DNA from: Chromera velia | Lineage: Eukaryota > Sar > Chromeraceae | Reading direction: 5' to 3' | DNA length: 43,999 nt | Assembly (NCBI GenBank): GCA_018398765.1 | Contig: JAHBMJ010004293.1 | Location: 38,756-82,754 of the forward strand | Part shown: positions 1-11,387 of the stretch, piece by piece | Layout of the letters: every line of letters begins with the position of its first letter | How positions within the stretch are numbered: the first letter of the stretch is position 1 | Program-made: the position numbers and the translations under genes | Notes under the pieces: generated by a model | Told to the model about the DNA's origin: nothing | The model's database searches: none | What the model saw: only the letters and a program-made list of their open reading frames with translations

Positions 1-895
1 CCACCTCTGCCTCTTTACACTCCGTTTCCATGTGCACCCCCACATTCTCTTTAGCAGGGCTCTCACCGCATCCATTCGGACACTCAACCGGCACCTTGTT
101 GCACACCTGCTTCAGGTGCTTTTCCATTGCGTTGGCTGGGATGCACTTGTCGCAGTGAGCACAGGGAAGGAGACGGAAAGGGCAGCTCTCCATGTGCTCA
201 GACAGCTCGCACCGTCGCACTCTCTCCGTGCAGCCATCTACCTGACACAGAACTTTCTGCTCTGGGCAGTCTGTCTGTCTGTGCGCAGAGACGTCCCCCC
301 TCGGCAACTTTTGCCCGCAGTGGTTCGGGCAGTCAACGGGGAACAGTCTACACTCCTCGAGGTGAGTCTTTGTGCCGTTGAAGGGCACAGATTCGTTACA
401 GTGGGGACAGGGGACCAGACGAAAGGGACAAATTGCTTGGTGGGCCAAGAGGAGACTGCGACGAATTTTGACCGTGCAACCCTCAAAAGGACACTCCCTC
501 TCCTGCTCGGCACATTCCGTCTCCAAATGCACCTCCATCTGCTTCTTCGTCCCTGTGAATGCACAGCCTTTCTCCACATGCACACACTTCCACTTGACTT
601 GATCAATAAAGCTGCGGGTGAGGGGACCAGCTGCTATAATCTGCGAATAGGTCCCACGGCAAGAGGGACAGGATTTTCCTCTGTAGCAGCCATACGAACG
701 ATTGCGCATCCTTTCCGTCTCCGAAATGCAGGGGCGACAGAAAACGTGCCTCCCAGCACAGTTCACCTCCACCACCTCTTCAAGAAAATCATGGCAGATG
801 GGACACAGCGCGTTCGCTGCAAATCCTGCCTGGCCGTCTGCTGCGAGCGAAACATCAAGACCGAGACGCTTGAGCGTAGACGGCTCAGACGACAT
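1..895 (-). CDS. RING finger / TRAF-type zinc-finger protein, copy A (partial, 3' end outside window)
   Basis: The reverse strand is open from an ATG at 895-893 to base 1 with no stop, so at least 298 residues are present. Residues about 31-79 form a C3HC4 RING: CPIC, then NCAGRHVFCRPC, then CPSCR. Behind it lie tandem Cys/His fingers of TRAF type, with CxxC...H...C spacing and phrases such as CPFRLVPCPHC and CPFRLLPCAHC. RING plus TRAF zinc fingers is the layout of TRAF-like E3 ubiquitin ligases; ligase activity and any partner are inferred. No intron is needed in the visible part. The start was chosen because MSSEPST is also the start of copy B at 12423. The missing end may carry a coiled coil, as copy B does. 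I am confident of the coding call and fairly confident of the family. Confidence 0.85.
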   Translation of the reverse strand, partial: MSSEPSTLKRLGLDVSLAADGQAGFAANALCPICHDFLEEVVEVNCAGRHVFCRPCISETERMRNRSYGCYRGKSCPSCRGTYSQIIAAGPLTRSFIDQVKWKCVHVEKGCAFTGTKKQMEVHLETECAEQERECPFEGCTVKIRRSLLLAHQAICPFRLVPCPHCNESVPFNGTKTHLEECRLFPVDCPNHCGQKLPRGDVSAHRQTDCPEQKVLCQVDGCTERVRRCELSEHMESCPFRLLPCAHCDKCIPANAMEKHLKQVCNKVPVECPNGCGESPAKENVGVHMETECKEAEV

Positions 896-1657
896 CTTCG
901 GGTTTCCTCCCGTACTTCTTCTCAAATTTGGAATTTGTCCCCACCCAAATTGATAAGTTGACCTTTGCTGATCAATGTATGGGAGTGTATATGCAATCTC
1001 TGCATGATGAAGTCGATCTGACTCAGTTGTGAGAGATTCCTTCATTGACTCCCTTCAATGAACAGAAGAAAGCAGAAGTTGAAGTCGGTCGAAGGACATC
1101 GAAGGATCGACCTTCGATCACCTAAGTTCGATATCCTTCGATCGATCATCTTATATGAATATCATCTTCGATCGAGGTTCTTCAACGCGTGCGCGCGGAA
1201 ATGCACGCGAAATGCCAATGCAATCCTCAGAGCTTTTGTCTGACCTTCTTCGATCATTCGGGACGGTCCTTCAATTAAGTTGTTTCAACGAACTTAGAAA
1301 TGCTTCTTTTCCCGTCAAGCTCCGTCTACTGCAGTCAGTTCTGCCTTCATCATGCATACACATACATAGACTCCATATGTCTTAAGGCTCTTGCGCACGC
1401 ATTGTTCCACCACCTAGCTTAAGTGCCTAAAAGCTTCTACAACACTCCGTCGACATATATATATACTGGAACCGACAGCCTGTGCGCGCTTCCTCTGTTG
1501 ACAGCATTCCTCAGTATTTCAATCCGCTCACCTGTTTGGGCCCTCGTGCAATCTTGAAAGTCCCATTAGCTCCTGACGTACAATCCAACCTCAATAAGAG
1601 ACATTTGCGCTAGATATATACTGAATCAAACAGTCCTTTGTGTCTGCCCTTGGAGAG
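896..1657. other. Intergenic region between divergent RING/TRAF copy A and LRR gene
   Basis: No convincing coding region. It is the shared 5' flank of the minus-strand RING/TRAF gene and the plus-strand LRR gene. Between about 1085 and 1180 it is unusually rich in TCGAAGG/CCTTCGA words, including a perfect 8-bp inverted repeat ATCGAAGG ... CCTTCGAT at 1098-1118 with a 5-base loop. A short TATATATATA run lies near 1455, and another (GATATATAC) lies about 40 bases before the LRR start codon. Promoter function is inferred from position only. Confidence 0.5.
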
Positions 1658-4600
1658 ATGACGGACCCAGAATTGCAAACAGAGGGCGTCTTGTTGATGG
1701 AAGAGATGAGCACCTCTGCTCTCAAGGCCGTCCTCAAGTTTTCACACACGTCTGCGCACCCTCAGGTGAGAGGAAGGGAGGGCAGGACAGAGGGAAGAAG
1801 GGACTCATCAGCATTTGTGGGCGTACAAAGCTATCTGGATCCTTGCGCATATACACGTCGCCTTTTCCTTTCCCATGAATGACCGAGGGATTATGAAAGC
1901 AGCCGCTGGCGGTCTGTTCCGGCTTCAGATGCCCCTCATGTGTCCCGCAAGTGCACACAGACGAAATAATTTCAAGACCCCTTAATTCTCCGTGCAGCTG
2001 ATCTCAGACCTGGCATCCACAAAAGGGGGTTTTGGAACTGCCTGGCTGATCTTGAATTTCGTCAAACAGGTCAGCAGGAGGTACAGTAAAGTTGCAGGCT
2101 AACAGAAGCGCAGACGTAATCGCAGACTTTAATAAATGTACCGGTGAGGGCCGGCGGGGAAAGCTTGAAGAAGACTGCGGTTCGGGGGGGGACGGTGAAA
2201 AGCGGATTGCTCTTTCTTTTAACGCATTCTCTTATTGTTGTCTCTTTCGCTCTTGACTGCAGAAGCTCATCAGTCTTCCTGTCCCGACTTTGGACCTCTC
2301 GGGTTAGTTTCTTTTTTCTTTTTGGGGGGGAGAAGGCCGAAAAGAGGAACTGAAGGGAAGACGAAAGAAAGGGAGAAAGCGTCTGAGCATTTTAACTTGT
2401 GCAGAAATGCACGAAGAAAGATTGAGAAAAGATGAAGCAAAGATGGAAGAGAAAAAGGAGGGAGAAAATTTGCTGTGTTGGGAGTTCCAAATGACAAACA
2501 AGCAAAAATAAGCGCCTGTTTTGCAGGACAGCTTCTCCGGCTCTCTGCCCTTCTCCTCTTCTTTCTATGCAAGCCTACCGCTCCCTGTCGCTCCCTTCCT
2601 ATTCACTCACTCTCACGTGGCGTTTGCTTCAATCATTATTCTCTCTTAGAAGACTTGCAGGCTGTGAGGAGGGAGTAAGCTAGGAAGGAAGGAAGGAAGG
2701 AAGAAAGGAAGGAAAGAAAGAAGGAAGGAAGGAAGAAAGAAAGAAAGAAAGAAAGAAAAGAAAAAAGAGCAGGACACCCTCAGTCTGCTCTCTGTGCAGA
2801 GTCTTCACTCGAAGCTGGGAAGCTGCGTCTCCTTTTGTCCTCCCTTCCCACTGAGCCCGACGTTCTCCAAACTGTCAAGGGAGGTGAGTTTCTTCCTTTT
2901 GGTTTCATCTCATGCTTCCCATTTATTCCTCACTACTTGAGCCATCCAATTTCTATGCCTGTCTGCCTTCGGCCATAGCCCTGCTGGTCTGTTTTCTGTG
3001 TGCATTATTCGATGACGCTTTGCTTGAGTGAGTGTTGTCTGTGACGTACTTCATTCAGCCGAAAGGTTGGTTTTAGAAGATTTCTTCGTTTCACTCGTCC
3101 TTCCCCAGCAGCAGGCAAACTGTGAACGGTTGTTTCTTACTTCACAGGAGCCTCGGTTTGCACGGGCAGTTCCCTCCTCGTTCTCAACCGATTTCTCCAG
3201 GAGGGGGCGGTCTCTTCCTCCCTGAAGAATTTGGATCTCTCAAGTCAGTCCTTAATTTCCTCCGTCTGCACCCTGACCAAAAGAGCGTCAGAATCTTCCT
3301 GGGGGTTTGCTGGCAGGTTGACTGTGTGCCCCCAAAAAAGCGTGATCATGTTGAGATATGAATTGCGAGGTCTCTCTTTCTATCTTGTGTGCAGAATGTG
3401 ACCTGAGTGACTGTGCGGGAGGGACCCTTCTTCATTCTTTGCCGCTCTCTCTCGAACACTTGGACTTGAAAGGTAGTAGGGGTTTTTGGTTCCGTCTTCG
3501 ATTTTTACCTCTCTTCTCACCTTCTTCTTTACTCCCTGTGCATTCCGACGATCTCAATCTTGCCATCCCTCCGTCGTCTCATGCGGCAAACCAGCTGGCA
3601 AAAGATAGCATATCTCCTTTGTTTGCTGGTCGGGAAGGGAAGCTGCATAGTGCATCCCGTGCTCTGTGTAAAATCCCACGCACATGGGTTGCGTCATGGA
3701 CCCCACCTCCGTGAGTGTGCAATTCCGCCTTTTTTTGTATGGGTCTCCAAAACGCGATGCGTCTTCGAGTCTTTCGATCTTGCTCCACATCGTATCTGCT
3801 GCACACTTCGTAGTTTCCTTTCGATGTCGTGCTGCGCGCACACGGATTCCAACAGAACGGCTTGTGGAGACCAAATAGAATCTTGCATGAAACCTTCGTG
3901 CTCCGTGTGAAATTTGTGTGCGGATGCAGAGAACCGACTCCGGTCGCAAAGCATGGAAGCCCTGAGGTCCGCCTTCAGTGAGGGCACTCTCTCGAAGCTT
4001 CTGGGCCTGGATGTCAGCAAAAACCCTCTGGGCCCCTCTGGAGTGGCGACGCTGGCAAGGGGACTGTCCGCTTCCGAGCGGGCACTTCCCCTGCAGTCCC
4101 TCAAACTGAGCAATACAGCAGCCAAGGCAGAGGGGGTGAAGGGGCTGAGCACGTCTTTGAAGGAAGGGAAGGCACCCTCTCTGCAGGTGCTGGACTTGGG
4201 GGGCAACGACATGAGGGCAGAGGGTGTGGGGGGGTTGGCGGGGGCGGTAGCGGCGGGGACCCTCTCGTCCCTGAGGGTCCTCATTTTGAAGGCCAATCGC
4301 GTTGCCGCCGAGTTGGATTACGAGTTTTGGGATTTTAGTGGTTTGGCCGCTCTGTTCTCTCATCAGTTTCCTGCCTTGGAGGAGCTGGACGTGAGTGGGA
4401 ACGGGCTTCAAGGTGATGATGATGCTGACACCGCAGCTCCGATGATCGGAGAGGCTTTGGAAGCAGGGCGGCTAGCGGTTATACGAAAATTAAATCTCCT
4501 CGACACCAAAATCCGTGAGGATGACCTGACTGCTCTCTGCGCCGCCCTCGCTGCAGGCAGAGTCCCCTCTCTCCAGGAGCTCCACCTTTGTCGGGTTGAC

Positions 4601-6351
4601 GATTCCCCCGCTGAAGCCCTCGCCTTGGCCCTCGATTCCGGTCACCTCTCTCAGCTAACAGAGCTGATATTGGAGGATGACCCCGAGTGCTTCTCAGAGG
4701 GAGTGGGAGTTGTAATGCGTAGAATTGGAAGTGGTAAGCCTCTTTCGCTCCGCACCATAAAGATCAAGGTAGCCCACGAGATGACAGGTCAAGTCCACAC
4801 ACACGTGGATGAGATTCTCGGGGGGTTGGCACAGGGGCTGAGGGAAAGAAAGTTAACGTCCCTTGAGGACCTAGATTTGGACTTTGGACAGAGAAATTTT
4901 TGGATACCCCCAGAGGCAGTTCGTGAGCTCGGATTGGCTCTAGGGGCAGGAGGGTTGTCTTCCTTACGAAGACTAGCACTTTCATGGAAAGAGGACGAAG
5001 ATGCGGGGGTGGGGGCCCTTGCAGAGAGTTTGGGGTCGGGGGGCCTTGCGTCCCTTGAAGAGCTGTCTCTGAAAGAATTGCGTCGCCCAAAACATCCAGA
5101 GGAGAGGGGAAGTGCGGAGGGTTGTAGAGCGCTTGGGGAGATGTTGAGCACTGGCAAGGTTCCCTCCCTCCGAAATGTGGTGTTAAAATGGTGGGTAGAC
5201 ACTGGCTTACAGGGGTTGGCAGAAGGATTCAGGGTGGGTTCTCTTTCGCCTGATGTGTTAGTGGACCTCTGTTTGCGCCCCATCATCTTCCCAGACAACG
5301 AGCGCCTCACCACAGCAGCCGTGAAAGAAGTAGCTGACCTCATCCGTGATGGGAAGGTCCCGGGGCTCCGGAAGCTCGCAGTAGATGGTTCTCTTGATAG
5401 GTGGACCTCGGGGAAGATTGAAGGCGACGCTGCATGCGATCTAGGTGCAGCATTGACTGGTGGGGGGGGCAGAGTGGGGGCGCCAGTTGTCAGCCTTCAG
5501 TTCTTTGAAGAACTTGATATTGACTGTGCAGGTTTTGAGGAGGAAACCGGATTTCGCAACCTCATGAGAGGCATGGCGTCAGGGAGGGCTTCCCTCCCTT
5601 CCCTCCACACAATCTCTGTCCCAAACCTCTTTCAGCAATGTGTCTCCGCTGTCCCCCCCTTGCCGAATGCATCACGAAGGGGAAGTTTCCGAAGCTCCGA
5701 AATCTGCGCTTCTCCTCCGATCACTTTCCCATTTCCCTCGGCCAGGAGGGCATGCAGGCGTTTGCCCTCGCCCTCTGTTCCCCCCACGCAAAGTCTCTCA
5801 GAAGTCTGACCTTGAGGTCGGAAGAAAGGGGGAACGACCGGAAGGCTCTGGGAGCACAGACTGCTCAGATGTCAGCTCTTTCGCTCGCTTTAAGCTTCGG
5901 GCAGCTGACCGCGTTGCAAGAGCTAACGTTGAAGGGGAGGCTCTTTATAGAGAGCGTCTCTGCTCTGTGTGTTGGGTTGGGAAGTGGGAAGCTGCGGTCT
6001 CTCCGTTCTCTGGAGTTGCCGCATTTAACCCTCGGTGACGACGAAGGGACGTCTGCTCTCAGTCAGGCTCTGTCTGCAGAGAAGCTGCCAGCACTGCGGT
6101 GTTTGATACTCGGCAGCCTGAATGATAACGGTTTGAAGAGACTGGCCGAAGCATGGCACGATACTACGCCCCCACCTCTGGAGAAACTCGATCTGTCGGG
6201 TTCTCAGGTTCGCTTCACAGACCTGGGGGTGATGGCCCTGGCCTCGTTGAGAAGAGCGGGGCGTCTCCCTCTGTTGTGGGACTTGCAACTTGGAGTATTT
6301 AATAATATCACCCAAAAGTGTCGTCAAGCTGCGGGTGAGACTCGGAGGTGA
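1658..6351 (+). CDS. Leucine-rich-repeat protein (ribonuclease-inhibitor type), seven exons, with a frameshift at a C7 run
   Basis: Proposed exons: 1658-1765, 1998-2069, 2263-2302, 2800-2883, 3148-3243, 3395-3472, 3930-6351. All junctions are GT-AG and phases agree. The protein, about 966 aa if the frame is restored, is almost entirely leucine-rich repeats of about 28 residues. Examples are LDLSKCDL, LEHLDLKENRL, LGLDVSKNPLGPSGV and LQVLDLGGNDMRAEGV, with linkers of the type 'AxxxGxLPSLxxLxL'. This is the ribonuclease-inhibitor (NLR/RNH1-like) class of LRR; such domains bind other proteins. No kinase, NACHT, signal peptide or membrane segment is visible. The last exon changes frame at the C7 run 5653-5659. 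One extra C would join the two LRR-coding halves, so this is either a sequencing error or a recent mutation. Exons 2-4 are the least certain; the start is the first ATG with a good donor downstream. Confidence 0.72.
2683..2765. repeat. (GGAA/GAAA)n purine microsatellite in LRR intron 3
   Basis: An uninterrupted purine run of GGAA then GAAA units on the plus strand, inside the intron 2303-2799 of the LRR gene and just upstream of its exon 4 acceptor at 2798-2799. Confidence 0.9.
5653..5659 (+). other. C7 homopolymer that breaks the LRR reading frame
   Basis: Upstream of this run the LRR frame continues from exon 7. Downstream that frame loses the LRR pattern, while the +1 frame resumes it (KFPKLRNLRF onward) and stays open to the stop at 6349-6351. 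Eight Cs instead of seven would restore one continuous frame. No GT-AG intron that changes frame fits here. Confidence 0.8.
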
Positions 6352-7861
6352 TGACGAACTTTTTTTTTGACTGCCGGGCTAGCTGCTAGATCAATATTAA
6401 ATTGAAGTTCCGAATCGAGTAAGATCAAGCAGCTCTTTGGATGGTACATACCCCATTATATGCAATTTTATATGCCAAGCCTGCAGGTTGTAGCTAAGGT
6501 AACTGCCAGTGCAAGTATTTCTAGAAGTAAACTATTCAAAAGTTTGACTACTCTATTATAAACGCTAAACTGAATGGTAATCTAGAGGATAATAATTGGT
6601 TTTAATAACTCAGGTTGACTTATATTTTTAAAAATTATGCTACTATACTACTATATTAGTGTACCAGAAAATGTTCTTTAAAAGTATTAAAAGCTCTGTC
6701 ACCCTGCAAAAAATGTTAGAAAAACTAGTAGAAAAGTGATAGAAAAGCTAGTAGAAAAGTTATTACAAAAGTGCCAGTGCCTTCCTGGATCATATAGCAA
6801 AGAAATTTGAAAGAATGTACGTAAAATTCCAGGTAATTCCGCCGGCGGGTTATCATTCAATAAAGATAATTAAAGGAAATCATTCCATTTATAATTTGGT
6901 CTTTTATATCCCCCCCCCCTAAAACTAATAAGTGAAACTACATACAATCTACTGCTGTATAGTACCACAACTGTATGGTATTTGATTGAATAAATTAGTG
7001 AATGAATCCCTCAAATACCATTTGACCCACATCGGTGTGTATGATTAATATGTATATAGATTGCAAAGGAATTAATGTCCCCTTTTCTATGTTTTTGACT
7101 AAGTTTTTGAACAAGTTTTCACTGTTTTTTGTTCTTCCTTGCATTCTCTTTCTGGCTGTTTCACCTCCCTGGCTATATCCTGCAATGATCTGATTCAAAA
7201 TAAAATTATGATCAAGGGTACGATTGTGCCGCCAAAAATGGGGGGAAAGAACACCAGGCCGAATTTCTCTTCAGCCCCTCTGACTGATTTTCGAAGTCCT
7301 CAAGTGGAGAGACGCGGCCAGTTTTCCTGACTTTAATCCCTTCTCCCAACCTATTCGATACGTACACCTGCGTACGCCCCCGTTGACTATACAAAGAGAC
7401 ACACATGGAACACCGGCGCCTCACCACTTCAACCAACTGCACAAAGAGAACCTGTCCGGTTCTTTCAGAAGTTGGTTGATCAACCGGAAATCCCACACAT
7501 GCCCCCTCCTGCAATCTCTGTTGGAACCCACTCAGAATGACCTCTCGGATCATGCTTTTTCTTTTTTTCTACACGGATACAGCGCCTTCTTTTTTCTGTC
7601 GACAATTCCACCACGCTGTCCCTCCGCGCACACACGCACTCACGAGACGAGATGCTGGGTGCAGGAAGGAAGGAGAAATGCAAGCACGAGGAAGAGAAAG
7701 AAAGAGGGGAAAGCACAGGCCTTGATCTAAGTCAGTCATGACAGGAATTGAGGGCTTCCTTAAAGAAAATCCTCACTACGTTGTTCTGCCCCCCTCCCCT
7801 CAGCCTATGGGCACACCTTCTTCCTGCCCTCTCGATCCATCCAAGCCCTCTTTGGCTCTCT
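6352..7861. other. Intergenic region between convergent LRR and RRM genes
   Basis: The 3' ends of two convergent genes face each other across 1.5 kb. From about 6360 to 7210 the DNA is strongly AT-rich, with short near-repeats of the type AGTAGAAAAG near 6725-6765 and a C9 run near 6910. From 7210 to 7860 composition returns to mixed. Open frames here are short and low-complexity and I see no gene, RNA or intact mobile element. Confidence 0.5.
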
Positions 7862-9903
7862 CTAGTTAAGAGAGACGGTCAGGACCGAGCCCCCCAGTGT
7901 TCCTCCATTGTACTCTTGGACAGCGCGTCTGGCGGCCTCCTGGGAGGAGAACAGCATCCTTGCCGTTTGTGAGGGTGGGCGCTGCAGGAATACATCAAAC
8001 AGTCGAGACGGAAAGAAGGAAATATGTAAAGAAAGAATGAAAGAAAGAAGCTCTCTTTTCATATTCCGGTGTGATCGTCCTTTACCTTGTCCTGCGAAAC
8101 GTTGACAATGGGTATGAAAAAGAAAGAGCGAGAGAGCGTTCAAGAGAATCCAGGAGAATTTTTCAGATCAAATTCACTTCCAGAAAGACTCAGAGAAGCA
8201 AAAACAACGACAGAGAGGGACGCTCAATAACCTGTCCCTCGACAATCCGTCAGGCAAGCAAGCTAGAAAGTACAACGGACAGGAGCGCACCCAAAGATCG
8301 ATCAGCCGAGCAACAAGAGAATGCTAGAGGAGAAAGACCGATTCATTTACTCAGACGTCCCTAGCTGAAGAACCACTCGCACAGACAGAAGAAGATTGTC
8401 CAACAATGCAGGAAGAAACGGACGGACATGAAAGGAACCAGAAGAAGAAGAAGACGAAAATCCCCAAGAATGGACGGACGACACGACGCACTGAAGAACC
8501 CTCCCAACAGAAGCGAAAGCATTCGCGAGGTCTGCCTGGTTGCAATTCACGGAGAGCTGCAGAAACCGATGTAAGGAAAGAACCGAGCTTAGACACAGAG
8601 ACGGAGACAGACAGACTGTCTTTTTCGCGTTTGCTCTTCTACTCTCAGAGAGACAGAGAGAGAGGGAGAGAGACAGAGAGAGACCGAGAAAGAGAAGGAG
8701 AAAGAGAACGAGAGAGAAAAGGAGAGACAGAAACAAACAGACAGACAGGAGGAACGTACAGCTTTCACACTAAACAGGGTTCTTGCATCAGAGTACACTC
8801 AAACAACGAAAGCACAGAGGGGCGAAAGAAAACTGTTTGGGGAGCCAGGAGACTCCCGCTCTCGCAGCCACAGAGACAGAAACCGACAAGGAAAGAAGAC
8901 ATGCAGGCCTGCAGGCTCAGGGTGAGTGTTTTTGCAGGCTGCGGCTGGACGGGGCAGCTGCGACAACACCATGAATCTGTTTTTACTGACTGACTCAGTG
9001 CTTGACTGACTGACTGACTGACTGACTGACATTCGAAACCGTCACCCAGGTGGGTGTGTCGACGTGTCCACCTGCACCGCCACTCGATCTTCCGACGTCG
9101 ACAGGCAGGGAACGGGGGAAAAGCGCACCCGCGCCGCCACCCGAACTGCCCGCGTTGGGCTGCAAGGGGTTGAGCCGGGACGACGCGCTGGGATTCGGTA
9201 GGGCAGGGCGGGGAGGCGCGGCAGGGCGTGGAAGGCGTGGAGGCGCGGCAGGGGGTAAAACGCCCTTCCACCAAGGCATGTCCCCAGGCGGTACTCGGTG
9301 ACCACCCGCACTGCCATTCGCACCGCCACCAGATATGCCACCGGAAGTGCCCACGTTGGGCTGCCCCAGGGGTTGCGCTCTGGGAGCACCATTCCTGCCG
9401 GACGTTTGCTCCTGAAGGCGCTCCTGAAGGCAGAAAGGATAGAAGGAAGAGGAAAGTCAATCTGTCTGATGCGGAAGAGTAATCCCCAAAAAGGAGAGCA
9501 AACCCGAAGGTTTTTTTTGAGATACTGAACAGTTCGAGAGCGGGAGAAAACCAAGCACAAAGCAAACACTATGAAAGGGAATGATGCAAATAATTGAAGA
9601 AGAAATAAAGGTACATGAGGAGAGAAATACGAACAAACACCATGAAACCGGTGTGGGTACCCACACACGGTATCTCAAAATAGCGTGTGCAAAGAAAGAA
9701 AGAAACAAAGAAAGAAAGACAGACAGGCAGACAGACTATCTGTTTCTTCTTCTCCCTCTTTTTCTTCATGTACAGACACACAGACAGACTATATGTTTCT
9801 TCTTCTTCTCCCTCCTTTTCTTCATGAACACACAGACAGACAGACAGACAGACAGACAGGCAATATGTTTCTTCTTCTTCTCCCTCTTTTTCTCCATGAA
9901 CAC

Positions 9904-9935
<32 letters not shown>

Positions 9936-10411
9936 TATGTTTCTTCTTCTTCTCCCTCTTTTTCTTCGTGAACACAACAGACAAAAAGAAAGAAAGAACA
10001 AAGACAAAAGAACAGCACCAACAATCAAACAGCGTGGGCAGGGGGCCCGAAAGGTGAAAGTTAAGCGCCCCTTGCCTCTCCACCTCCCGACAGACTTTCA
10101 CGTGATCACTGGTTTCACACGCTACTCCTCTGCTGCTTCCACTCAAGACAAGAAAGAGAAGAAAAGAAGACAAGACAAGAAAATTCAAAAATGAAAAAAA
10201 GAAAAAGGAAAAAAGGAACTGCACGCGGGGACCGGCACCGTCATGGACAGACTATATATTTCTTCTTCTCCCTTCTTTTCTTCATGGACACAATAGACAA
10301 AAAGAGAGAAAGCAACAAAGACAAAGGAACATCACGACAACTCAGACAAACAAACAGACAGACAGACAGACACACACACACACACACACAGGTAGATAAA
10401 GATAGACATAA

Positions 10412-10479
<68 letters not shown>

Positions 10480-11035
10480 GCACATGAAAGGAACAAGACA
10501 TCTCTGATTTTTTTTCTCCGACCCACCCGAACGACGCGCTTCCACCAGGGTTCACCCAGGGTTCCATTGACGGGCTGCACGCTGTGACTACCACTAGCGT
10601 ACGTCTGAGGTTGAGAGCAGAAATAGAAAACACAGACACATGAACGTTACATGGCAGAAGGGTGAGAAAACCGGAGATGAAATCGAAGGCAGAATTTCTC
10701 CGAGATAGAACTTTAAGAGAGTGAGAAAGGCAAGCACAAAAAAATACCCATGAAGGGAAGCGACAGATGCGAGTTTTTCTCAAGGAAAAAAGTGGGACGG
10801 GGAGTGATCGGATCAAATAGCAACACACCCTCGAGATCGCAAACACAAGGTGCATCCTGAGATCGAGAGGATAGAGAGATCTGCACACGGCAGCGAAACT
10901 TCGTCTGGGAGACGAACGCTTCCGCCTTCGCTAACGCACCTGCATCTGCCTCTGCATGTTGTTGTGGATGAGTCCCGACTGCCCGGCGTTCGGAGCCGCC
11001 ACTGCTGCAGGCACTGCAGAGATGCCTGCATGCAT
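7862..11035 (-). CDS. RRM-domain RNA-binding protein, five exons
   Basis: Minus-strand exons, in transcript order: 11035-10940, 10604-10527, 9423-9031, 8556-about 8485, 7981-7862, joined in phase 0. The last three give one RNA-recognition motif. Beta-1/RNP2 is WVTVSNLSVN, helix 1 is QADLANAFASVGRV, and beta-3/helix 2 (RNP1 region) reads ARMLFSSQEAARRAVQEYNG. Beta-4 is GGSVLTVSLN, and a TAG stop follows directly. Ahead of the RRM is a long Gly/Pro/Ala/Ser-rich stretch (GGISGGGANGSAGG, PPAAPPRLPRPAAPPRP), as in hnRNP- or SR-like proteins. The length is about 250 aa. RNP1 is weak, lacking the usual second aromatic, so RNA affinity is uncertain. The RRM is clear. The first two exons and the ATG (11035, or 11068 upstream) are tentative, as is the exact donor near 8485 (GTC or TGC end both fit). 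Its introns are nearly all simple repeats. Confidence 0.6.
8590..8750. repeat. (GAGA)n / GACAGA purine-rich repeat tract in RRM-gene intron
   Basis: Imperfect AGAGAC and AGAGAG units on the plus strand, densest at about 8640-8745. The tract is a pyrimidine run in the sense of the minus-strand RRM gene and lies in the intron before its exon 4 acceptor at 8558-8557. Confidence 0.8.
9000..9030. repeat. (GACT)n microsatellite abutting an RRM-gene splice donor
   Basis: Seven or so GACT units on the plus strand. On the minus strand these read GTCAGTCAGTCA, so the RRM exon ending at 9031 is followed by consecutive GTCAGT sequences, each a usable 5' splice site. Confidence 0.85.
9716..9990. repeat. 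Composite minisatellite: GACA array plus a CT-rich block, several copies
   Basis: Alternating (GACA)n arrays and a roughly 40-base CT-rich block that begins ATGTTTCTTCTTCTTCTCCC and ends in TTCATGAACACA. At least four rounds are visible, and another, diverged round lies at about 10246-10320. The same composite unit occurs in introns of the gene at 29286-42754. Confidence 0.85.
10360..10480. repeat. (CAGA)n, (CA)n and (GA)n compound microsatellite
   Basis: Successive CAGA, CA and GA runs on the plus strand, inside the intron between RRM-gene exons 2 and 3. Confidence 0.9.
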
Positions 11036-11150
11036 GCATTCAGACAGAAGAGGGGCGAACAGGGACATAATGCGAAGGATAGACGGAAGTGTGGAAGCAT
11101 ATTCACAGATACACCACCACACAATTCCCCCCCCTCCCCATACACACACT

Positions 11151-11186
<36 letters not shown>

Positions 11187-11387
11187 ACAACCACACACAG
11201 AAACAGACACAGACACACACAAAGAGAGAGGAGCGAAGGGAAAGAGGGGAGGAAAAAAAGAAGATTTCCTAGAACCGTCACGCTCACTTCGACAAAAACT
11301 GGTCAAAAAACAGAGAAAGCAAACAATCAGACTTCTTGCTCAACGAACGTGGATGAGGTTCGTGTTGATGGATTCAAAAGAAACAAA
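11036..11387. other. Spacer between RING/TRAF copy B and the RRM gene
   Basis: A 350-bp gap between two minus-strand genes. It holds a (CA)n microsatellite at about 11140-11190 and no convincing coding region. It includes the inferred 5' flank of the RRM gene. TGCATGCATGCA at 11024-11035 overlaps the proposed RRM start codon. Confidence 0.5.

Noticed and set aside
32-961. Plus-strand open frame of about 300 codons at the left edge
   Set aside because: It is the shadow of the minus-strand RING/TRAF copy A, which has clear domain motifs in this interval.
2527-2575. Possible extra LRR-gene exon after TTTGCAG at 2526
   Set aside because: The phase could fit, but the sequence does not match the LRR pattern and skipping it keeps the frame with the next exon.
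3554-4411. Minus-strand open frame opposite the LRR gene
   Set aside because: The plus strand gives a regular LRR pattern with consistent splice phases; the reverse frame has no recognisable motif.
5617-5634. An 18-base micro-intron to explain the LRR frame change
   Set aside because: GT...AG borders exist, but removing 18 bases does not alter the frame, so it cannot repair the break.
9569-10224. Long open frames on both strands rich in Cys/Leu/Ser/Val or Asp/Arg/Gln
   Set aside because: They are translations of GACA/TCTG arrays and CT-rich blocks; no protein-like composition or conserved start.
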